From assembly GCA_910591455.2 (NCBI GenBank), contig OU342804.1:23710484-23774483 (forward strand): DNA of 64,000 bases, written 5' to 3'. This stretch comes from Pholis gunnellus (lineage: Eukaryota > Chordata > Actinopteri > Perciformes > Pholidae). Positions 26,251 through 62,227 of the stretch are shown here, piece after piece. The position numbers and the translations under genes were made by a program. Each line of letters opens with the position of its first letter. Positions within the stretch are counted from its first letter, which is position 1. Under the pieces are notes generated by a model, which searched no databases, was not told the DNA's origin, and worked only from the letters and a program-made list of their open reading frames with translations.

Positions 26251-27839
26251 ACATTTAGCAGTAAGTTGGAGTCCATGTGAGCCTATCTGCAAGTGAAGAG
26301 GCGAAAAAACATTTACTTCCGGTGGCGAAGCAAATCTGCTTCTTCGCATTCATAAAGAGTTAAAATTTGGTGAACTTTCAGCGCTAATGTCGCCCCACAG
26401 GCGATGGTCACTCGCCTGCACTCCCGCACGTGTGACTGTCCCTATATGTCATATTTATAATAAAATGTCCTGCAGCAGTCCTGATACAAAGCAAGCCTCT
26501 GACAGCGGCAAATGAGAAAACTGTCAAGTTTGGAGCCAAAGTGAAACTACACGATCTTAAAACAAGCTAAAAATAGCCGAAGCCGTGGGGAAACTCAGAA
26601 AAGAGGGAGGAGAGATTAGGAAAAATACTTGTCTGAGCCGGTAACCGAGCAATGGAAAACCAGCCAGTCGCTTGGGGAAAACTGTCCACTGCTTCACTGT
26701 TCCTGTCCCTGAGCGTCCGACTATATCTGGTGAATTATCTCTCATTTCCAAAGCTACTTGGAGTGATTGGAATCTCTCCCCCTTGTCTCTCTATGGCCCT
26801 GCACCCCAAGTCGGTCATCTGAACTATCTCTGTCCTTGGAGGATCTGTTGGAACATATCAAGGTTAAAGTTGGAGGTTCATTAGCTTCCAAACGTAACGC
26901 TTGACCCCATGTCACAAGCTAATCCCTTCCCTTCTGCTCTCTCATCTCCCTCTGCGTCCTCCTCAGTGTGCTTTTCTGTTACTTGGAGCTGTGTTGCTTT
27001 GATTGGAACAGCTAGCCGGAGATATAAATAGCCTAATATAAATGGGCAGTGGTTGCGTAGGCTATCATCAGCATTGTCTGTATATTTGGCGAGTCACTGC
27101 ACATTGAAATGTCCAGTGAAGTGAGCATCTAGCTTGACACACATGTATTTGTATCAGTGAATATGTAAATGTGTTATTTTTAGATTTGGCTCCTCATTTC
27201 AGCTCCATTATAAACAGACTATAAGCAGCTACAAATATGGTTGTTTGCTAGTTTACTCCACAATAGTCTACAAACGTAGGAGACAAAAAAAAAGATGCAG
27301 CTGCTAACCTTCATACAGATGAGGTCTGCTGCTGTGTACGTAATCATCTATTCAATTCTGTGATTCTTTACTATACAAAAAAAAGAAATACCTGAACATT
27401 GGATCATACTGATGAGTATGACCATATTTTGGCTCATCTATTGCTGACGCTACAGTACAATATGTACATTAAAATTTGTAAATCATGGCAAATATCACAA
27501 CATTAATATAGTTGTCTGTAGATATTCAATTTGGGTTAATAGGCCTTTTTCATGGAATACTGCACCTTGATATGTTACAGTAGGACAAGCACGTGTGTAA
27601 ATAATAAAATGAATGATGACACTTTCAGGGTCCTGGTATTCTTCATGCTGACTGTCACACTGTCATGCCTTACTGGGACACTTGAATACAACAGAGCCAT
27701 CATTAATGTCATTAGTATTACCTGTGCTTTTCCTACTGCGTCGCAATTTATGATGTGAATAATGGCTCTATTTCTTTTAGGGGGGGATTAGGATTAAATT
27801 GCAGTCAGTGTCAGTGTTAGCGTTTGTTGTAGTCGTTAA
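26251..27839. other. Non-coding stretch, nothing identified
   Basis: I see no exon with matching splice sites and no clear repeat ends in this stretch. Short open frames on both strands around 26550-26880 overlap each other and look like chance. Confidence 0.4.
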
Positions 27840-28255
27840 CTGAGAGCAACAGGAACTGGACCAAATGTGGACAGAAGGGGAGGCCGCAGGATGATTTGGG
27901 CGATTTATTAAAGAATATGGTTAACAAGCTGGAAGTCTACAGGTAGGTAGATAATGGCAGTCAAGCAACAGCTAGTTGGCAGTCAGGAAAACAGGGAAAT
28001 CCAAAAGACTGGCAGCGGGGCATAAACTATAGAAGTACTGGGAGAACTTCAAACGAGAACGTTGCTTACGGGGGTCGGACTCTGACAAGCTGACACTGAG
28101 GCAAAGAAAACACACAAACTAAACACACAAGGAACTAATTAACTAATGGAACACAGGTGTGGAGGAAAACAGACAGGTAACAAAGACAAAGACAGGAAGT
28201 AACACAAGACAAGACACAAGAGGAGAGGACTTTCAAAATTAACCTGGAAACAAAC
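27840..28255 (+). repeat. Teleost interspersed repeat (GATTTATTAAAGAA / CACAGGTG type)
   Basis: The segment shows the purine-rich wording of an abundant teleost element: GGGCGATTTATTAAAGAA near the left end, then GGGGTCGGACTCTGACAAG, ACACACAAGGAACTAATTAA, GGAACACAGGTGTGGAGG and AACAAAGACAAAGACAGGAA. It has no coding capacity. Exact ends are uncertain. Confidence 0.6.
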
Positions 28256-28885
28256 TATAACAAAGCACTTAGAGCTACCTTGATTAATTTTAAGGCACTG
28301 CAAAAGAGAAAAGGCAAAGTTAGTCTCAAATATGGTGTCTATGAGAGGAACATTTTGTCGAGTATGAGCAATTATTTAAAATTAACTAAACTTTTGTCAC
28401 TGCAGGCTAATGGATGAGTATGTAGCATCTATTCAATTTGTAAAGCTTTGTCTGTTGTGAATGAGAGGGGATTAGTTCATTGGACACTGCTGTGTCGTAT
28501 TTATAGCAACACTTTGGTCTGAATATAGGTTTGCTTGCCTGTGAGGTCGTCTGGTTCAGCAATTATAAAGCCTTAATCACAGAGACTGGAACGCTCTGCT
28601 AATGCAGTTACAAACACAGGACGATTTCAGGCTGTCTCATAAGATTAAAAATGTTTTGTTTTGTATTGTGGAAGCTAGCGGGTAGAAAAAGATGAGTGAA
28701 TGAGTGGATCCATTGCTACATCATCACTGACCAGATGTGTTTTGTAAATAGGAATAACAGAAACATGGAGTGTAAATTATGTATTTGGACCAAGGTTAAA
28801 GAAATTGTGATTTTGAGAATAAAGTCAAAATATTGAACTTCACTTGAACTTAAAAATAGAAATATCACACATTTCAAATTATGAC

Positions 28886-29331
28886 TTTAAAAGCAGAATG
28901 AGTAGGATTTTCGTGAAAAACAATGTACTGATTCATTCAAACTCACTCAAATAATATGTGTCAATCATCACTTATGATCAACTAGAAGTGTGTAGCTGTG
29001 TTTATGTCTGCAGAGATCCTGCCTTCTGCCTGTATTTTCTTATTTTATTGTGTTTGGGCTTCAACCTTTATAAAAATGTAGCAACCAGACCCAGATCGTA
29101 AGCGTGCATCCAAGAAGAAGCAATACAAATGACGGACACAGTGCTAAAATAACGCATATATAGCAAGGTGAAGCACCAAGAAGACAAAGCTTGTGCCAAT
29201 ACGAGTGTGAATCTGGAGTTGGCTTTCACCCGCCGGCGAGCACTGTTACCCTCGCTGAGGAGGAGGGGCCAACTTTGAATGTTGTGTTTACAAACCACAA
29301 CTGAGAAATCCCTACTCATTCTGTTTTTAAA
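28886..29331. mobile_element. MITE with about 25-bp terminal inverted repeats
   Basis: The left end (28886-28910) reads TTTAAAAG then CAGAATGAGTAGGATTT. The right end (29306-29331), read in reverse complement, is TTTAAAAA then CAGAATGAGTAGGGATTT. The two termini agree at all but about two positions over 25 bases and bound a 446-bp non-coding element. This is the structure of a non-autonomous DNA transposon. Because the match continues into TTTAAA on both sides, the target duplication cannot be separated from the terminus by eye. Confidence 0.82.
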
Positions 29332-29721
29332 CTCAAAATGTCACAAAAAAAATACAACTTGATTCTCTAAATATAGCAACTTTCTTTCCTGCAATATTAT
29401 GCCTTTATTCTCACAATTAGTCAATTGTTTTTCTAAACCATCATCCCACTACTCTGTTGTAGTAAAAAGGCAGCATTTTGAAACAAAATAACAGGTCTAC
29501 AGCAATAAAAAAAAAAGACAAACTTAAAACATAAGTAAGCACGAAACATACATTCTAATAATCTAAAATATATTGTAATTTTGCTTTCAGGTAAGTGTAC
29601 AACTAAACTTTTATCCAATAACTGAAATATACATTCATTTTCAGAAATTCACAGTCACTTGAAGAATTCAGTGCCCTGAAAGCAACATTGTTACATGGGT
29701 CCAGTTGGCTGATCGTTCTAG

Positions 29722-55204
<25,483 letters not shown>

Positions 55205-56057
55205 GGGTCCCTGTAAATGTGGCACATTCACAGCGTTTCAAACCACATGGCCTCGGCCCAACAATTAATACAATTTCTGTCTTGTTACTGATTCACCACC
55301 ATGGTTATCTTTCATACACACAGATTTAACAGTTTTTACATGTCAGAGGGCTTGCATTTAAATGTACAACCACCTAGCCATTTAGAGCTGCCGCTATTAC
55401 ATAGCACAGAAGACCAATAGAGCCACCTTTGATGTGGAAGTAAAACATTTGTCCGTAAAAGAAAATACCAAGTTGGCTGAAAAGATTATGTAATTTCACT
55501 GGAACCTTGACAAATACCTTTAAGATTTGCTGTTTTTAGCAATACCAAATCATAGATACGTCAGTGTACAAGTGACAGTAATGCTCTATGTCCTGCATTA
55601 TCGCACATTCAAGCCTCTAAAGTATAACAACAAACTTTGTATATGCTGTAGCTCAACAATCGAAGGTGATGAAAATGATTAAGGTGGCAAAAAAAACAGT
55701 AAGTAGCTAAATGTATAAAATTCTCTTCCCATTTTAAACAAAGGGTTCTGTGTCTTACCTTGTCCAAATGATATGTGTGTTCCCTCTGAGACGTGTGAGA
55801 GGAGTTTAAATTGGGTGGAAAAATTGCGCACTTGTCTTTCTTCGGTGGATTAATGGTTAACACCTTCAGATAAACATGCTTAACTACCTTGTTTCCTTCC
55901 TGTAAAACCAATGGCCAGTGAGGTTCCACTCCACTGATACGATCAAATGAATATTTATGAGGATGTAAATCGCCTGAACAACTGTTGCATTCTGCGGAAC
56001 ACTTTGATTCAGGAATAATGGCGCAGAAGATTTTATCTTATGATGGGTTTTTTTGAT
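55205..56057. other. Intergenic region between cdh16 and rrad, containing a candidate exon
   Basis: On the minus strand, 55899-55759 is an exon-like block of exactly 47 codons. It follows GGTTTTACAG and ends at an AAG/GTAAGA donor. It reads EGNKVVKHVYLKVLTINPPK, then a hydrophilic stretch with one cysteine. I do not recognise it. The cdh16 start codon is itself preceded, 6 bases upstream, by a splice-acceptor-like CATTTACAG. The block could therefore be an untranslated leader exon of cdh16, an exon of an unknown gene, or chance. Confidence 0.35.
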
Positions 56058-56730
56058 TTTATTGAAAAAGGAAAACAACGTAAACAAAGAATTTCCAAAC
56101 AATGTTGAGGTTCACAAGACTTACATAACTTATTGCTTTACTCATACATTCACATCATGAATTCAATGTTATGGAACAACATAGAAAAACAGTTTTCTCA
56201 TATCTTTAACTAGTGGGCAATAACTTGGGCGAGGCACGAACCTGCGTACCACGTTTCAAGTAAATATGACTCCAGATGACCAAGTATTGTAATCCTCCAT
56301 GTCTTTTAGGATAATGAGATGAAAGTTGCATTTCGCATCATTCATGTTTTAGTATTTACATCAATCTCCTCCAAATAAGGAGCACAACAAAAACCCAACA
56401 GCGAGGCAATCAGTGCAACTCATGACAAATAACAAGCCTTTGTGGATTTTTCATACATACACAGCATAGTATGACAGCAACATGTTTAAGGCAGACAAAA
56501 ATAATAACAAAATAAAATAAACTTCATGCAGGTTATCACCATTATCATGATATGACTTGAATAGGGTCATTCTTATTAATTAAGTCCGCTCTTTGCATTT
56601 CGTTGGTGTCTAAAAAGTAAAAATATATTTCTGTACAGCTCTATTAGTCCTTTAGGGTTAGTGTTAAAACACACACAGCGTCTGGTCTTCAGAGGCCAAA
56701 GAAACAATGTCCGTCTGTCCCGTCTGCTTC
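56058..56730 (-). other. rrad 3' UTR
   Basis: The region downstream of the rrad stop is AT-rich and contains a minus-strand AATAAA at 56058-56063, about 670 bases after the stop. This would give a 3' UTR of reasonable length. No other feature is seen. Confidence 0.5.
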
Positions 56731-58809
56731 TCAGAGAACTGTTAGGTCATGGCAGGACTTTGACTTCTGCCTAAAAGCCATCTTCTTGTTCTTGCGTGCA
56801 ACCATGCGGCCCAGAAACCGCTTGGCCTTCTTGCCGATGCTCTCTCTGCGCCTGCAGTTGGCCATGCGCCGTGCGTTCTCCTCCTTGCTGTCTTTCCTCA
56901 AGCGGATCTGTCTTACGATGCCCTCGAATAGGTCATGCACATTGTGGTGAAGGGACGCAGATGTCTCGATGAACTTGCAGTCAAATACCACTGCACAGGC
57001 GCTTCCCTCTGCGATAAAGAACATATGGAGAAACAACATTGAGTAGATGCACATTAGAGTGGGAGCTCAAGTAGATTAAGGCTTGGTAACCCTATAGTGA
57101 TCATAGTTTTTAAACTTAGCTTCATGGGTATTTGAAAGTAGGCCTGGCCTGAACCTGAGCAGTCAAGAGAAATATGTGGCCTGCTGTCCCAAAGCCAGTC
57201 AAGCCCGACCAGCACTGTTAGATTTGATCATGAAAAGCCTCAAGAATAGCTTTTTAGCTTCAAATGATAAATATTAGACTTCTATTTAAGCAACCAAACG
57301 TCCTAAACCACTTCCCCTGAGCTTAAAAGTTATATTATCTTAACAAATCGATTATCTGTGGCACATTTTAGGTTCAAAGGTTAGTTAATCATTATGACTT
57401 ACCATCTACAGACACCTCTCTTGACCGCACCAGGTCACTCTTGTTGCCCACAAGGATTATGGGAATGTTCTCTGACTGCCTGGCCCGGCGCAACTGAATA
57501 CGCAGCTCTGACGCCTTCTCAAAGCTTGATTTGTCTGTCACTGAATACACGATGATGTAGGCGTCTCCCATTCTCATGCACTGATCCTGCAGCCACGGGC
57601 TGTTATCCTTCAGGAGAGAAACACCAGGTTTAGCATCAAACATGGCTAATAACATCTTTTCCGAATGTAATATCCATGAATCAATATAAATGGAGAATAA
57701 ATAATATATAACTCACCTGTTCCCAGATGTCATACAACACAATGGATGACTCTTCTTCATCCACCACGATAGATCTGTCATAAGTGTTCCCTGAGGAAAA
57801 AAAACAATGAAATATTATACACGGACAGAGAAGGGAAAACACATCTCCACAGACATGTTTGTTGCTACTTTTCTTCACACTGATTTTAGCACTTTTTTTC
57901 TTTTGTAGTCTTTGATGCAGAAACTTGAACACAGCCTGTGATCAAGCCACTATAGCCTTTGATATTTTTCCTTCACATTATGCTATTGGATGGGATTCTG
58001 ACAGCTGTACTACTGAGGGCAGGGCTGGTGCCTCGTTGTAGATGGAAATAGCAATAATCAATGCATGTACACTCATGCAAAAAGTTCAGCTTTTTTTTAA
58101 TCCATCAACTAAACCTTTTCTCATACATAATTCTGATTTAGAGAGTTTATAGGGATTTTATATTATTCTCAAAAAAATACACATCTTCAGTGGTGTTGCT
58201 TCTTTTAAGATTATGGGTAAAATAATTCAAAAAGCAGAAAGTGGTGTCCAAAGTTTTGATGCTTATTAATATCATGAACATTCATTTAAACATTACATCT
58301 CCAAGCATGAGTAATTGCATCGTGTGTGTATTTTGTTGACTAATTATTACATGTATCTCCATGGACAATAGGGGGTGTGGTGGTGGTGGTGGGGTTGCTA
58401 TAGGGTTGATGACTCATCCTCAGCATCGCCGTTTACCTGCTTCATCCCAGTCGTGACCAGCCTCCTCAACCCCTCCGAAGACGCGCGCCAAACTGGATTT
58501 GCCGACGCCGTGCTCCCCGAGGAGAACCACCTTGTACACCGGAGACTCCGCTTCGCTGCCGGTGGAGATGACGGAGTCGGAGGAGTCCGACGCGCAGCTG
58601 CCTAGGTGCTGCTCGTTCGGGGAGTAGGACGTGCAGCGCAGGAGGTTGGACAGCTCGTCCGTCTGCCCAGTCTGTGGCATCGTGGCGCGCAGGTCCCGGT
58701 CGTCCACGGGCATACTTCTCCTGTGTAGGTTTGGTAGATTCATGGGGAACGGCATGCTTCCTCTTCTCCTGTCCATGTTCCGCAATTTGTCACCCTTGTT
58801 CAAAGTCAT
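56731..58809 (-). CDS. rrad: RAD, an RGK-family Ras-related GTP-binding protein, 4 coding exons, 309 codons
   Basis: RAD binds the beta subunit of voltage-gated calcium channels and restrains them in heart and muscle. Release by PKA phosphorylation underlies adrenergic stimulation. Coding exons are 58809-58437, 57790-57717, 57607-57403 and 57008-56731. The sum is 930 bases in one frame. Domains: an N-terminal extension with RRRGSMP and HRRSMPVDDRDL (phosphorylation and 14-3-3-type sites), P-loop GEHGVGKS at 98-105, the RGK-typical DIWEQ at 145-149 in place of DxxG, NKSD at 204-207, ETSA at 232-235, and the basic calmodulin- and membrane-binding tail with RRRESIGKKAKRFLGR. The C-terminus SKSCHDLTVL is the RGK signature with its lone cysteine and no CAAX box. 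Human RAD is 308 residues. REM and GEM paralogues are less likely given the N-terminus and the position next to cdh16. Confidence 0.97.
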
Positions 58810-59083
58810 CGTGCTTGTACGGGGGATCTGTGGATAAGTGTGACATGCGTAAATCTGTGCTCTTATGTTTAATCACATGAGAAAAACACAGGGGGAAACA
58901 GTAAAAGTCGATATAGAGATATAGTGAAGGATAATACCACACGCTAAAGTCATGCTGTAAAATGTAAACATCTATTTGTCTGTGTAGCCTCAGAAAATAC
59001 TACATCTTCTATTTCTGAAATGCCTCTACTCAACATAAAACGCCTAAAACTAAAGCTTAAATGTAGGTATTAAAGATACTTAC

Positions 59084-59165
59084 TGGCAATATTGAATCCA
59101 ACGAGGGAAATCCAATAATAATTGGTTTGAAGAGTTGTAGCCGAAAAAGCGGTTTTGTTTGAGTC
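59084..59165 (-). other. Probable 5' untranslated exon of rrad
   Basis: A good donor (GCCA/GTAAGTATC) ends at 59084 on the minus strand, and a matching acceptor (TTATCCACAG/ATCCCC) lies at 58828-58830, 18 bases before the coding start. The upstream limit is set by the TATA box about 25-30 bases further on. Splicing here is inferred from the sites only. Confidence 0.6.
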
Positions 59166-59186
59166 TGATCAGAGGCGCTGCTCGGG

Positions 59187-59216
59187 ATATTTATATAGGT
59201 CTGGGAGTGACGTCGG
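59187..59216 (-). promoter_or_regulatory. rrad core promoter: TATA box and CRE-like site
   Basis: On the minus strand, CTATATAAATATCC (TATA core 59188-59195) lies about 25-30 bases upstream of the inferred leader exon. CGACGTCA (59208-59215, TGACGTCG on the plus strand) lies just upstream and is one base from the palindromic cAMP-response element TGACGTCA. The arrangement suggests a regulated, TATA-driven promoter that may respond to CREB/ATF factors. That response is inferred. Confidence 0.65.
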
Positions 59217-61794
59217 CAGGGATTCGCCCCAGAAAAGCACGTCTCTGTTTATTATAGTGGTGCGTAACGGCACCATCATACAGAGGAGGGGGTGTATGAC
59301 TGGAAGAGCTGAGGAATCTCCCTTCCGCATCGCCAATTGAAGATACCTCTGTGGGGGCGGTCAGAGAAGAATCCTTGAAGAGGAAAAGCCCATTTAAAGC
59401 TAGCGTGTTATGAATATTTAATGTTAATTTGGGAGATACATTTAGAGACGGTGGAAGGATATCCACATGATGCAAGATGTTAATGTGTACAGCGTAAGGA
59501 GGTTTTTGCGGAGATGGAATGGCTTTTGTTCAGTGTATATCTGTTTCAGAGCTTCATGGTCGCTGTAAGGTGGAGGTCAATGCCATAATTATAAAGTATC
59601 ATGGGAATTTCATTTTAATATTTGCCATTGATTCCGTGGCACCCTTGGGCTAACGTCACACCTGCATTCATTTTTGTGCATAGAAACAAAAAAAAAGAAA
59701 TAATTTTGCATGAAAATGCAATGATCACAGACAAATTCTACACACGGCATGTATTTATCATTCATTCCTATCTTTCCACTCACCACCTTGCTGTCTGAAA
59801 TATGAAATGAAATGAAGGCTGCCACATAACCATGATTCTGTGCAAGTGCAGTTGTAATTATTCAGAGCTGATGGGCCTGCTCTATACCAGCAACGCTTGG
59901 TTTTGCTGACCCATGCCTTATGGGAATAATGCAAATATGCTTTCAATTTAAAACATCAATGCTGTGTAACACATTGATCGAGGCAAATCTCGTTATGCTG
60001 TCCTAAAGGAGCTCAAATCACTCCAGATCAGTTTCTTTCTTGTTTTTACTGCTGCATATGTTTTGTATCCATCATATTTGTTCATATATTTTCTTGCACA
60101 CTATCATTTTCTGTTTTAAAGACTCTGCATGGTGTGTTGCTGCCCTCTTGTGGCTATAGATCGTGTACTACAGTTTAATCTTTTAAACTCATGTACAGTA
60201 AACATGTATTTTCTGCTTTGTTCCTTTGAGAAATGTAAATAGAGAACAAAAAACAAACAAGTAATTTTGATATAGGTAAGAATGCTATTGAATTTCCTTT
60301 TTAATTATTTATCAGTGTAAATATTTATCAGAAGCTGTCTTAGATGTGTACTTGTTTTTCCTCCAAAATCCACCCTACAAATCTGTAGGGTGGCATTGAG
60401 CATTGAGTGCAAATTGATGAGGCATTTTTGCTTTTGTATTCTTTGACGTCATTGAATTTAATTTAAATGAAATGTTTCGATTATCATTATCACTATCTGT
60501 GTGTTATTTTATTCTGTATTTGGATAGCTTCCACGTACTGTTTTTTCCTGGGGTCCAGATATTGATTTAGATTTGTACCCACATAAAACAGCAAATTTGA
60601 TGATTGTCTGAACATGTTTTGCTTTCTTCAAATATTCCAGGTGACAGCTTGTAGAAATGCTGCTGTAAATAGTGTGAGGATTGTGACCACACACTTCCAG
60701 GCAAACATTAGGTCAGATTTTGGTCAAACATCACTTAATTTCCCCAAAGATTGATCTTTTAAAGGAAGATATTATCATATTATTTTAAGGGAATTATTCA
60801 GTGTGGTTGCAGTTGACCGATCACTGCTAATGTGGGCTTTCTTCAACGTGAGCTGTTCCCTGTGTGGCCTTTATCATTTCTATTGTTTCATTTGTACAAT
60901 AAAACAAAACATGTGAGTGGAACATATCCAGGACATCTATGTTGCTTGACCTAACTTGGATATGACAGCTAAGGACTGTAGCTACTGATATTCTCATTCA
61001 GCTGCAGTAAATAGGATTGCGTTTGCCGTGTAAATTATTCTTAAAAGGGAAATTATGTCACCACCTAATGGCCATGATAAACACAATGAGTGTAAATTAT
61101 AGTCCGACCGATTTTTCAGCTCCATAGATACTGATACTGACCACTATATGTGGTAATGTTTTTTACGGTTGAAAAATCAACATTGCTCTCTGATGGAAAA
61201 AGTATGTCAAGCTGACATTGTTTCTAAATTACCTTCAGCTTATAGTTTGAAATTTCCTTAGCGTATTGAAATGTTGTGTTATTTATCAGCCATACACTAA
61301 TGTATTTGCAATAGGCTAATATTGGTCAATATATCAGCCTCTAATATAGATAACAAACTACACTAAGATAAACATTTACATTTGGTCATTTTTGAAAGGT
61401 TTGTATTCATGTTTAATTTAATATTCTTAAGTAATTACTGACCCATTCTGCGGGACAAATAGAACAGTAGAGAAAAATACCTTCGTAAAGCTTACACACA
61501 TTATTTGTTGGGACTTTGCCAAACGTATTGACTCAACATTTGGGTAAATTGAGTAAGCCTTAAATTATAGTTGTGGTATATTCTCTAGGGGGTAGTAAAT
61601 AACAAGTAGCTTTATGTGGTAATCTGCTAGTGAATAATATATTCTCTTTGCAGGCAGTGCCAGTAAAAGATGTCTGTGTGCTGTGGACAGTCATGGTTTA
61701 CTTCATTGAAAAGGCATTTAAACATGCTGCACTACGATGATGGTCCATCCAGACTAGTTGTGTATGTTCCTATAATACATCCATGGTATAAGAT
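59217..61794. other. Intergenic region between rrad and atp5mc3
   Basis: The two promoters are divergent across this region. It is AT-rich, with a MITE-like fragment at 61090-61345 related to the one in cdh16 intron 5. No further gene was recognised, and the human neighbour of RRAD, CIAO2B, is not seen. Confidence 0.45.
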
Positions 61795-61798
61795 CAGG

Positions 61799-61875
61799 GA
61801 ACCGGAAGCCAACCCCTCTAACCTGACAATACGCATGCGCATGTTTCTCGTGTCTTCGACCTCTACTACAAACCG
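61799..61875 (+). promoter_or_regulatory. atp5mc3 promoter with ETS/GABP and NRF-1 sites, plus leader exon donor
   Basis: AACCGGAAGCC (61799-61809) is a strong ETS/GABP (NRF-2) site, and ACGCATGCGCAT (61831-61842) fits the NRF-1 palindrome. A donor AACCG/GTGAGA at 61875 can splice to the acceptor ending at 62172, 55 bases before the start codon. Paired GABP and NRF-1 sites without a TATA box are the known layout for nuclear genes of oxidative phosphorylation. Confidence 0.7.
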
Positions 61876-62227
61876 GTGAGAGCTAACCTCCTCTGTCACG
61901 ATCTGTGTGCGTGAGTTAAACATTTAAACGTGCCGCTTGTGTTTAACTCGTTGTTTTTGTAGCTCTACCAACCGCAGCACTGCTCAGCTCTTCTGTTTTT
62001 TAAACTAGCCTGCTTTTGAGCGACATTGTTCGATTTGCAGCTAATCTTGACCTTACTTATATATATGGTTGTGTGTCCACTTAACTTTGTACACTTTGTT
62101 CCTTCTTAGGTAGCACACTAGTTACAGAGGCAACCGACTGAATCGTATTAATGTTTCTCTTTCTATCGACAGCAGACTGAATCAACGCCAGCTCCTTTGG
62201 TTGACCTGACCACTACGTCCCGTCGTC

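Noticed and set aside
13383..29721. PDP2 expected from human gene order
   Set aside because: No long single-exon frame or fragment with phosphatase motifs was seen in the interval.
58375..58880. Plus-strand frames of 68-76 codons over rrad exon 1
   Set aside because: They are antisense shadows of the GC-rich rrad coding exon.
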